DNA from: CAZEPJ01 sp964514105
GTDB taxonomy: Bacteria; Desulfobacterota; Desulfocorpusculales; Desulfocorpusculum
Assembly (NCBI GenBank): GCA_964514105.1
Contig: CAZEPJ010000017.1
Span: 1 to 62,746 of the forward strand
Direction of reading: 5' to 3'
DNA length: 62,746 nucleotides
The stretch's first letter is position 1. Each line of letters starts with the position of its first letter. The notes under the pieces were generated by a model that saw nothing but the letters and a program-made list of their open reading frames with translations, was not told the origin of the DNA and did no database searches. This document shows, in pieces, positions 53,069 through 61,800 of the stretch. The position numbers were made by a program, and so were the translations under genes.

Positions 53069-53785
53069 ATGGCAAGAGATGAACAAGACCGGAACAAGGG
53101 CCCCCGGGTGATTGTAGCCTGCCGGGTCATGGAGCCCGAGTTGGAGAGGATCGGGGCGGGCGACGGGGGCGTGGAGATCCGGTACCTGGACCAAGGGCTC
53201 CACCGCGTCCCCCAGAAGATGGCCGACCAGGTCCAGGCCCACATCGACGCCGCGGCGCCCTATGCCGGCCGCATCGTCCTGGGCTACGGCCTGTGCTCCA
53301 ACGGCATCGTGGGGGTGACGGCAAGGCAGCAAGGGCTGGTCGTCCCCCGGGCCCACGACTGCATCTCGCTTTTTTTCGGCTCGGTGGACGCGTACAAGAA
53401 GGTCTTCGATGCCCGTCCCGGGACCTATTACCTGACCCCGGGGTGGATCGCCGAGAAGAAGGATCCCCTGGGAATCCTGGAGGAATATCTCCCCAAGTAC
53501 GGGGAGGAGACCTCCAGGTGGGTCATGGACGAGGAGCTCAAGCACTACACCCACATCGTCCTCATCGACACGGGCGTCCGGGACCTGGCCCCCCTTCGGG
53601 AGCGCGCCCGGCACAATGCCCGGTTCTTCGGAAAGGCCTACGAGGAGGTCCAGGGGAGTCCCGAGTACTTCGAAAAACTCGTCCGCGGCCCGTACACGGC
53701 CGAGGACTTCTTCTTCCTGGCCCCCGGGGAGCAGGTCACCCAGGAGCTCTATCTGGCGGAGGCGCTGGCATGCGCGTCCTCCTGA
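53069..53785 (+). CDS. DUF1638 domain protein
   Basis: A 238-residue cytoplasmic protein. VIVACRVMEPEL at the start, RIVLGYGLCSNGIVG, VVPRAHDCISLFFGS and the central TYYLTPGWIAEKKDPL are DUF1638 marks. As I recall, the family often neighbours corrinoid methyltransferase genes, but its function is unknown. Conserved cysteines (in ACRV, GLCSN and HDCI) could bind a metal or receive a group. It overlaps the LarA-like gene by 16 bases, so the two are tightly co-expressed. GGAG precedes the ATG. Confidence 0.8.
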   Translation: MARDEQDRNKGPRVIVACRVMEPELERIGAGDGGVEIRYLDQGLHRVPQKMADQVQAHIDAAAPYAGRIVLGYGLCSNGIVGVTARQQGLVVPRAHDCISLFFGSVDAYKKVFDARPGTYYLTPGWIAEKKDPLGILEEYLPKYGEETSRWVMDEELKHYTHIVLIDTGVRDLAPLRERARHNARFFGKAYEEVQGSPEYFEKLVRGPYTAEDFFFLAPGEQVTQELYLAEALACASS

Positions 53786-55062
53786 ACTACGGACGGGCAG
53801 GCCTGCCCCTGGATCTGCCCGACGACTGGGACGTGACGGTCGTCCGCAAGAGGCCCATGCCCGTGTTGCCGGAGCCCGCAGCGGCGGTCCGGGCGGCCCT
53901 GAACGCGCCGGTGGGGTCGGCGCCCCTGGCCCGGGAGGCCCAGGGAAAGCGCACGGCCTGCATCCTCATCTGCGACATCACCCGCCCGGTGCCCAACGCG
54001 ATCATCCTTCCCGCCCTGGTCCGCTCCCTCATGGAGGCCGGGATGGCCCCCCGGGACATCCAGATCCTGGTGGCCACGGGCCTTCACCGCCCCAACGAGG
54101 GAGAAGAGCTGCGGGAGCTGGTGGGCGACCCGTGGGTCATGGAGACGGTCCCCGTGGCCAACCACTTCGCCCGTAACGAGGCGGATCACGTGGCCGTGGG
54201 CACCACCAGCCGGGGGACCGCGGTCCAGCTGGACCGCCGCTTCGTCCAGGCGGAGCTGCGCATCGCCACGGGGCTGGTAGAGCCCCACTTCATGGCGGGC
54301 TACTCGGGGGGAAGGAAGGTCGTCACCCCGGGGGTGGCCCACGAGAAGACCATCACCCACCTGCACACGGCCCGGTACTTCGAGCACCCTCGCTCCGCCA
54401 ACTGCGTCCTGGATGGAAACCCCCTGCACGAGGAGCAGATGGAGGTGGTCCGGATGCTGGGCCGGATCCTGGCCGTCAACGCCGTCATCGACGAGCACCG
54501 AAACCTCTCCTTCATCAACTTCGGGGAGGTCGAGGCGAGTCATCTTCAAGCCGCTGCCTTTATGGACCGGTACGCCGTGGTCCCCGTGGAGCGGCGGTTC
54601 AAGACGGTCATCACCAGCAGCGCCGGGTACCCGCTGGACAAGACGTACTACCAGACCGTGAAGGGGATGGTGGGCCCCATGGAGATCCTGGCCCCCGGCG
54701 GAGATCTCTTCATCGTCTCGGAGATCTCGGAGGGGTTTGGATCCGCCGAGTACCGGCAGGCCCAGCGCCGCCTGATCGAACTTGGTGCGGACGGCTTCCT
54801 CCAGGAGATCCTGCCCAAGGAGCACGCCGCCATCGACGAGTGGCAGACCGAGATGCAGTTGAAACCCATGCGCATCGGCACCATTCACCTGTACACCCAG
54901 GCCCTTTCCGAAGAGGAGAGGGCCATCACGGGTGTGAACATCGTCCCCGACCTGGAGGCGGCCGTCCGCGAGAGCGTCTCGCGAAGCGGGGACACCCGTG
55001 TGGCGGTTGTGCCCGAAGGGCCTTACGTGGTGCCGCGATACGTGGCGCGCAGCCTCTCCTGA
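53770..55062 (+). CDS. LarA-like nickel-dependent racemase family protein (DUF2088)
   Basis: A 430-residue protein of the lactate-racemase family. ILICDITRPVPNAIILPAL, LVATGLHRPNEGEEL with the conserved His, and GLVEPHFMAGYSGGRKVVTPG with the Lys that carries the nickel-pincer nucleotide, followed by HEKTITHLH, all match. Members invert or epimerise 2-hydroxy acids. The cofactor genes larB, larC and larE are not in the window. It may convert a stereoisomer of the imported hydroxy- or methoxy-acid before or after demethylation; that is inference. It overlaps the DUF1638 gene by 16 bases. Confidence 0.82.
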   Translation: MRVLLNYGRAGLPLDLPDDWDVTVVRKRPMPVLPEPAAAVRAALNAPVGSAPLAREAQGKRTACILICDITRPVPNAIILPALVRSLMEAGMAPRDIQILVATGLHRPNEGEELRELVGDPWVMETVPVANHFARNEADHVAVGTTSRGTAVQLDRRFVQAELRIATGLVEPHFMAGYSGGRKVVTPGVAHEKTITHLHTARYFEHPRSANCVLDGNPLHEEQMEVVRMLGRILAVNAVIDEHRNLSFINFGEVEASHLQAAAFMDRYAVVPVERRFKTVITSSAGYPLDKTYYQTVKGMVGPMEILAPGGDLFIVSEISEGFGSAEYRQAQRRLIELGADGFLQEILPKEHAAIDEWQTEMQLKPMRIGTIHLYTQALSEEERAITGVNIVPDLEAAVRESVSRSGDTRVAVVPEGPYVVPRYVARSLS

Positions 55063-55090
55063 CCCGAAGGAGCGGACGGGACCTCGATCA

Positions 55091-56359
55091 ATGGGGACAC
55101 AGCTTGGATTGTTTTCCGAGTTTCCTGGCCCGAGGAGAGCCCTTTCTTTGTCCGGATTCCTGTCCGATATCCAAGGATTTGAGGAGTTCGGCAGACGGAC
55201 CACCCGGTCGGCATTCCCCGATCCATCGATCGAGCTTCCGGTGTACGTCAACGAATTCTGGACCTCCAAGCAGCGGGCGGCGCACTCGCTCCACGAGATC
55301 TCCTATCGGGCGTGCTTCAAGCCCCAGCTCCCCCGGTTCTTCATCGAGAGGCTCACCTCTCCGGGGGAGATCGTGTACGACCCCTTCATGGGCCGCGGGA
55401 CGACAGTCATCGAGGCCGCCCTGCAGGGGAGAATCCCGGTGGGATGCGACATCAACCCCTTGAGCCAGATCCTCGTGCGCCCCCGATTGAACCCGCCGGG
55501 GATCACGGAAATCGGCGATCGGCTCAAGACCATCGACCTGGACCGGGAGGCTTCCAGTTGGGAGGAGCTGCTCGTCTTCTACCACCCGACCACGCTCCGG
55601 GCGATCACGAACCTTCGATCCTATCTGCTGGACCGTGCAGCGTCCGGCCGGTTGGACAAGGTCGATCAGTGGATCCGTATGGTCGCGACGAACAGGCTCA
55701 CCGGCCACTCCAGGGGGTTCTTATCGGTGTACACGCTTCCGCCCAATCAGGCCGTTTCCATCGATTCGCAACGCCGGATCAACGAGGCCCGGAATCAGGT
55801 CCCCCCGGAAAGGCATGTGCGCGAGGTGATCATGGCCAAGAGCCGTTCCCTCTTGAGCAAGCTGGATGCGAGCCAGAGCGAGCTCATGCGGCGCGTGGCC
55901 GGGGCCCCGCTGCTCCTCACGGAGTCCTGTGATCGTACACCCGAGATCCCGAACGATTCCGTCCGCCTCGTGGTGACATCCCCCCCTTTCCTGGACATCG
56001 TGGATTATCAGACCGACAACTGGCTCCGCTGTTGGTTCAACGGCATCGACGCCGCCGAGGTCGAAGTATGGCAACTGAGCAAGCCGGCTCACTGGCAGGC
56101 GAAGATGCAGTCCGTGTTCGCCGAGCTGAGGCGCGTCTTGGCGCCCGGCGGGTATGTGGCTTTCGAGGTGGGCGAGGTCCGGGGGGGAAGGCTGCTGCTT
56201 GAGACCCTGGTGGTCCCGGCGGCCGTTGCCGCCGGCCTCGCTCCAGTCATGGTCATCATCAACGATCAGGTCTTCACCAAGACATCCAACTGCTGGGGCA
56301 TCGACAATCTGAGGAGGGGGACGAACACCAACCGGATCGTCCTCCTGCAAGAACCCTGA
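55091..56359 (+). CDS. Orphan site-specific DNA methyltransferase
   Basis: A 422-residue SAM-dependent methyltransferase. YDPFMGRGTTVIEAA (D97-P-F-M-G) is the SAM-binding motif and TSPPFLDIVDY (296-306) the catalytic motif, in the order I then IV, while the TSPPF-type beta class normally has IV then I; this looks like a permuted enzyme, probably making N4-methylcytosine or N6-methyladenine. No restriction gene is adjacent. Its codon use looks less GC-biased than the flanking genes, and its ribosome-binding site (AAGGAGCGG) is 17-20 bases from the ATG. Together these suggest a later arrival in the operon. It ends one base before the RACo-like gene. Confidence 0.78.
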   Translation: MGTQLGLFSEFPGPRRALSLSGFLSDIQGFEEFGRRTTRSAFPDPSIELPVYVNEFWTSKQRAAHSLHEISYRACFKPQLPRFFIERLTSPGEIVYDPFMGRGTTVIEAALQGRIPVGCDINPLSQILVRPRLNPPGITEIGDRLKTIDLDREASSWEELLVFYHPTTLRAITNLRSYLLDRAASGRLDKVDQWIRMVATNRLTGHSRGFLSVYTLPPNQAVSIDSQRRINEARNQVPPERHVREVIMAKSRSLLSKLDASQSELMRRVAGAPLLLTESCDRTPEIPNDSVRLVVTSPPFLDIVDYQTDNWLRCWFNGIDAAEVEVWQLSKPAHWQAKMQSVFAELRRVLAPGGYVAFEVGEVRGGRLLLETLVVPAAVAAGLAPVMVIINDQVFTKTSNCWGIDNLRRGTNTNRIVLLQEP

Positions 56360-56360
56360 G

Positions 56361-58250
56361 ATGGGCGAACAGAGACCCAATCATCGAGTCACCTTCGAGC
56401 CCATGGGTGTGGCGGGCCCGGTGGATGAACGCCAGACCATCCTGGACGGGGCGGCGCGCCACGGAATTGCCCTCCGCGCCGATTGCGGCGGCCAGGGATC
56501 CTGCGGCAAGTGCCGCGTCTCGGTCCACCCCGCGGAGAACCTCGCGCCCGCCACCCAGTGCGAGATGGAGGCCCGGGAGGCCGGGCAGATCGGGCCGGAT
56601 GAGCGCCTGGCCTGTCAGGCCCGCATCCAGGGCCCGGTGGCCGTGACCGTCCCCCTGGAGACGCTGGAGACCGGGGCATCGGTGGGCAAGATCGAGGTGC
56701 GGGGCACGTACCCCGTGGACCCCATGGTCCAGCGCCTCGTCCTGGCCCCGCCATCCCCGCCCGTTGCCGCGGACTCCCCCCCCGCCCGGGACCTGGTGGC
56801 GCAAGTCCGGGGGCGGGCCCGGGGGCTCTGGCGGGGGGAGATCCCATTCCTGGAGCCGGCCGCCCTGCGGGATCTGGCCCGGCCCTGGGCCCGGGACGGC
56901 GGGATCACCCTGGTTCATCATGGGAAGAAGGGGGTCACGGCGGTCCTTAAGGGGGAGCGCCGCAGGTCGCTGGGCGCGGCCGTGGACGTGGGGACCACCA
57001 CCCTGGCCGTGTACCTGTGCGACCTGAGGAGCGGGCAGGTGCTGGCCTCGGCCGGCTCGGCCAATCCCCAGCGGCGGTTCGGCGAGGACGTGATCAGCCG
57101 CATCGCGTACGCCAACGAGGACGACGCCGGGACCGCTGTGCTCCAACGGCTGGTGGTCGGGGAGATCGACGCCCTGCTGGGTCGCTGCCTGGCCCGGGTG
57201 AGCGGGGAGCGAGGGGACGTGGACGAGTTGACCGTGGTGGGCAACACGACCATGCTGACGCTCCTGGCCGGGCTTCACCCCCACAGCCTGGGCGTCTCGC
57301 CGTACCTGCCGCCGATCCGCTCGCCCATGGACCTCCGCGCGGCCGACCTGGGCCTCGAGCTCAACCCCGGCGCCAACGTCCACGTCTTCCCGGTGATCAC
57401 CGGCTTCGTGGGAGGGGACACGGTGGGGGCCATCCTGGCCGAGCGGCCCCACGAGCGGGACGAGGTCACCCTCATCGTGGACATCGGGACCAACGGGGAG
57501 CTGGTCCTGGGGAACTGGGAGGGGCTCTGGGCCACGAGCTGCGCCACGGGTCCGGCCCTGGAGGGTGCCCATCTGAGCTGCGGCATGCGGGCCGTTGCAG
57601 GGGCCATTCACCGCGTGGCCCGGGAGGGGTCGGGCATGCGGTGGGAGGTGTTGGGAGGGAGCGACGTCCCCAAGCCCAGGGGGTTGTGCGGATCGGGCAT
57701 CATCGATGCCGTGGCCGCCATGCGAAGGGCCGGGCTGCTGCTGCCAAGCGGCCGCATGGCCGAGGGGATGCCGGGGGTGGAAGTGGACGACCAGGGCGTG
57801 GGGCGCCGGTTTCTCCTGGTCCCGGCGGAGCGGACGGCCACGGGCAATGATCTCTTCATCAGCCTCCAGGACATCCGTCAGATCCAGCTGGCCAAGGCCG
57901 CCCTGTCCGTGGGGATCCAATTGCTCATGCGCCGGGCGGGCATCGCCCGCGTGGACCGCATGGTCCTCACCGGGGCCTTCGGGGCCCGGTTCGACTGGCG
58001 CAATGCCGCTGCCATCGGCATGCTGCCCGAGGCCTCGAGCTTTTCCCGGGTGGAGGTGGTGGAGAACGCCGCCGGCGTGGGGGGCATCATGGCCCTCCTG
58101 GACCGAAAGCAGCGTGAGGAGGCATGGCGTCTGGCCGAGTCCACCCGGGTCATCGAACTGGCCGAAGAGCCCGATTTCCAGACGGAGTTTCCCATGGCCG
58201 TGAACTTCCCGCCGCTGGAGGGAGACCCCGGCGGCGAGCCGGGGCCTTGA
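56361..58250 (+). CDS. RACo-like reductive activator of corrinoid proteins (ASKHA domain, DUF4445)
   Basis: A 629-residue protein. The N-terminal ferredoxin domain has DCGGQGSCGKC with C42, C48 and C51 plus C85, a plant-type 2Fe-2S pattern. A linker region leads to the ASKHA ATPase-like domain (~205-600): AVDVGTTTLAVYLCDL, VVGNTTMLTLLAG, VDIGTNGELVLG, GLCGSGIIDAVAAM and VLTGAFGARFDW. RACo proteins use ATP to return inactive Co(II) corrinoid to Co(I). One activator could serve all three corrinoid proteins upstream. It is cytoplasmic and closes the same-direction gene series; length is normal for the family. Confidence 0.92.
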   Translation: MGEQRPNHRVTFEPMGVAGPVDERQTILDGAARHGIALRADCGGQGSCGKCRVSVHPAENLAPATQCEMEAREAGQIGPDERLACQARIQGPVAVTVPLETLETGASVGKIEVRGTYPVDPMVQRLVLAPPSPPVAADSPPARDLVAQVRGRARGLWRGEIPFLEPAALRDLARPWARDGGITLVHHGKKGVTAVLKGERRRSLGAAVDVGTTTLAVYLCDLRSGQVLASAGSANPQRRFGEDVISRIAYANEDDAGTAVLQRLVVGEIDALLGRCLARVSGERGDVDELTVVGNTTMLTLLAGLHPHSLGVSPYLPPIRSPMDLRAADLGLELNPGANVHVFPVITGFVGGDTVGAILAERPHERDEVTLIVDIGTNGELVLGNWEGLWATSCATGPALEGAHLSCGMRAVAGAIHRVAREGSGMRWEVLGGSDVPKPRGLCGSGIIDAVAAMRRAGLLLPSGRMAEGMPGVEVDDQGVGRRFLLVPAERTATGNDLFISLQDIRQIQLAKAALSVGIQLLMRRAGIARVDRMVLTGAFGARFDWRNAAAIGMLPEASSFSRVEVVENAAGVGGIMALLDRKQREEAWRLAESTRVIELAEEPDFQTEFPMAVNFPPLEGDPGGEPGP

Positions 58251-58273
58251 TCCGCCCCGCTCCTCCCGCCTCC

Positions 58274-58302
58274 TTGACTTTGGCGGGGCTTCCCCCTTTA
58301 AT
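58274..58302 (+). promoter_or_regulatory. Sigma-70-type promoter for EF-hand gene
   Basis: TTGACT (58274-58279), a 17-base spacer and TTTAAT (58297-58302) lie about 41 bases before the ATG, so the EF-hand gene is transcribed apart from the methyl-transfer genes. Confidence 0.75.
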
Positions 58303-58343
58303 GTGCGTGACGGGCGGGTGGCACTGATCGAGGAGAGGGGAGC

Positions 58344-58667
58344 ATGAGGATCCGAGGGACGGCGTTGACCATGGCCCTGGCGGTCATGATCCTGGCGGGC
58401 GGCGCGGATGCCTGGGCTCAGGTGCGCATGCCCGGCATGGGCTGTGAGGGGCGATTCTCCAAGCTCGACGCCAACGGGGACGGCAAGGTGACCTTCGAGG
58501 AGTTCAACAGCGTGCCCCATCCTGAGGGCAAGCCCGAATGGCTCTTCGGCCTGAGGGACGCCAACCGGGACGGGAAACTCACCCAGCAGGAGTTCTGCGC
58601 CGGAAAGGGGGCCAAGAAGCGGGCCAAGGACAAGGAGAAGGCGCCCGAGCCCGCCAAGAGCCCTTGA
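58344..58667 (+). CDS. Secreted EF-hand calcium-binding protein
   Basis: A 107-residue protein. A signal peptide (~1-26, ending ADAWAQ) precedes two EF-hand loops, DANGDGKVTFEE and DANRDGKLTQQE, each with the D-x-N-x-D-G-x-[VL]-x-x-x-E ligand pattern. The tail is Lys/Glu-rich. It should bind calcium in the periplasm or outside; a role is not evident. GGAGAGGGGAGC precedes the ATG. Confidence 0.85.
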   Translation: MRIRGTALTMALAVMILAGGADAWAQVRMPGMGCEGRFSKLDANGDGKVTFEEFNSVPHPEGKPEWLFGLRDANRDGKLTQQEFCAGKGAKKRAKDKEKAPEPAKSP

Positions 58668-58885
58668 CACTGGCGGTGCCAGCCGCCCCGCTGGCGTCGT
58701 CCGATCGGAGCCGGACTGCGCCGCGTGTTTCTGCCTCCGCTCCAGCCCGATTCAGTCTTTTCCCGATTGACTTGCTTCCTCAGCCCTGATATTCCCCCCA
58801 GAACAAACGGGTGTATTCTCCCTCATTCGCAAAGACGGGACAGCCGCCGAAACGCCCTTGCCGCTCAGCAGCCACGGAGGCCGCC

Positions 58886-61800
58886 ATGCCGAACGCCCAC
58901 TGCCCCACGAGACCTTCCCGTCCCATGCTCGCCCTCCTGGGGGTATTGCTCGCCGCGACGCTGGCCTGCGGGACTGCCGGCGCCGTGACGAGCCAGCAGC
59001 TGGCCGACGCCCTGGTCGTGGACCCCGACGACGTGGTGCTGGACCACGGCCTGGTGGTTACCTCGGGGGCGGCTTTGGTCGCGGGGGTTGAGACCGCCTC
59101 GGCCGACCCGGGCAGCGAGGACCCGCCCATCCCGCCCAGTGTCCTGCTCGCCACGGGGCTGGCGGCCGACGCGGGGACGGGAAACAGCGATCTGCTCGGC
59201 GACGGTCTGGCCGACGCCACGGCCTTGAGCCTGACCCTCCTGGTCCCTGCGGACCGGCCCACCCTCATGTTCACCACCCAGTGGGTCTGGGGCGCGCCGT
59301 CGGGGGATCTGGGGCAGGTCCTGTACCGGCGGGACGGGTCCGGAGCATGGTCCACCCTGCACGTGGGAGGGGGCCCGGACTGGGAGAGCACGGGCAGCCC
59401 GGGCCCTGTGGCCAGGACCATCGACTTGCGCGGGGCCAACACCGTCGAGCTGGTCTTCGAGGCCTTGGACGTGGGAGACGGCAGCGGCGACTCGGCCCTC
59501 GTGGTCTCCCTCCTGCACTTCTCCAACGCCGGGGTCGTCACGGCCTCTGAGCTGGCGGACGCCCTTCTGCCGGACCCGGCCACGTACGAGGTGAACGCAG
59601 CAAGCCTCCGCATGATCTCGGGTGCCGTCACCCGCACAACGGACGTCACGAGCGCCCTGGCCGACCCGGAGGGGGGGGGTATTGTCCTCAGTTCCGGCCG
59701 GGGCGTGGAGGCGGGGACCGGGAGCACGGATTTCGAGGGGGACAGTGTGCCCGATTGCACCGAGTTGGACCTCAGGATCTTTCCCCCGGAAGGGGCCAAG
59801 TCGTTGGTCTTCACCACCCAGTTCGTCACCACCGAGTCCGGGCAGCCGGCGGGGGAGGAGGACTTCGCCGAGATCCTGACCTACTCCTCGGCGGGGGGGG
59901 TGCCTCAGGTCATGGGCGCGGGCAGGGCCCCTGCTGGGACGGCCGGGGGAGTCACACGGGTCGTGAAACTCACGGGATCCACGTACCATCGGATCGTGTT
60001 CCGGGCCTGCGACGGGGGAGACGGCCTCAAGGATTCGGCGCTCCGCATATCCAGGGCCTTCTTCTCGGACCAGGATCCCTCGTACTTCGGAAGCCCCAAG
60101 CCGTCCGACTCCATGCTGGTCACGGGGACCTTCAGCTACGCCAAGGAACTCATCCACGTCCCGGGGGTCACCGAGCAACTCCCCTTCAGCTTCTCCTTGT
60201 ATTACAACTCGTACCCAACGGACTACAAGGCATGGGGCGAGACGGTCTGGTTCCTCTTCATCCCCATCTTCAGCTGGCCTCATGTGGAGTACTTCCGGGA
60301 ATGGTCCCACAGTTATGACTGGAGCATCGAGTTCCCGAGCAGTGGCCCGGTGGTGAAACGAGGGGACCGCGCGAGGGAGTACTTCGAGTTCGACGCATGG
60401 GGAGAAGGAGGGTTTCTTGTAGATGCGATATACCGGCCCCAGTACGGCGGGGTGTTCAGTTCCTTGGCCTGTCATACCGATTGGGGCAACCTTGCAGAAT
60501 CGAGCTGCACATATGCCACCAAGGACCAGCTGACATACGTCTTCAAGCCCGTCGGGAGCGCTTGGAAACTCAAGAGGATCCAGGATGCCAATGGAAACCA
60601 GGTCCAGCTGGCCTACGATGCCTGGGGCACAATGAGTGCAATCACGGACACCCGGGGAAACACGGCGACCTTCACGTACGATGCGGCCTGGAACCTGACG
60701 GGCATCCATTACGCCGACGAGCTCACCGCCTCCCTCGAATGGGAGTGGGACAACTACGGCCGATACCCCAAGTGGAGGCTGAAGGCCTACACCGAGCCCG
60801 ACGGTCGAAGGACGGCCTTCGGCTTTTACTGGGACGAGTGGCTGGTGCACGAGCATAACCTCATCACCGGCGGCACCATCGACGACCCGACCGACGGTGA
60901 GCCTCCCACCAAGCTCTTCTCCAACGAGTACCAGTACGAGACCTGGCGGGTCGTCAAACAGTGGGACGGGGGCAACCGACTGTCCACGAACTCGTACAGC
61001 TACAACTGGGCGAGCCATCGCGACCGCAGGGGAAACACGAGCACCACGGTTCACGACGCCAACCACCGACCGCTGTGGACCGTGGACGAAGAGGGCGCAA
61101 GGGTGGATTTCGCCTGGGACGCGGACGACAACCTCATCTGGCGCATGGACGAGATGGGGGGGCAGACCTGGGCCGAGTATGACGATTCGGGCAACCTGAT
61201 CGGCCGGAGGGACCCCGACGGAAGCACCATCACCCGGGCGTATGACTCGAGAAACCGGCTTCTGACCCACACGGTGGGGGACACATTCACCACGAGCTTT
61301 GCCTACGATGACAGGGGGAACGTCGTAACGCAGACCGATCCCATGGGACAGAGTGTCACGCTCACGTACAGCCCCAGAGGCCAGCGGGAGACGGTGACGG
61401 ACCGAAACGGCAACACGGTGCGCTACGCATACACGGAGGCCGGGGACGTCCGGAGCGTCACCGACGCCATGGGCGGCGTGACTTCGTTTGTTTACGACGC
61501 CCTGGGGCGGGCCGTTTCCCAGACCGACCCCAACGGGAACAGGACCCTGACGGGCTACGACCCCGCGGGGCGGGTCGTGTCCAGGACCGATGCCTTGGGC
61601 CACACGGTGACCTATGCGCACAACGTGCTGGGCAGGCCCAGGCGCATCACCCTGCCCAACGGGGCGCAGACGAACTACGAGTACAGCCCCACGGGGAAGC
61701 TTGTGCGTGCCGTGAGCCCCATGGGCAGCGCCATCCGGTATACGTACGACGGGGAGGACAACCTCCTGAGCCAGACCGACCCCCTGGGGAGGGTCACGCA

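Noticed and set aside
58767..58795. A TTGACT-based promoter for the RHS gene
   Set aside because: No acceptable -10 lies 16-18 bases downstream (TATTCC or ATATTC); left unassigned.
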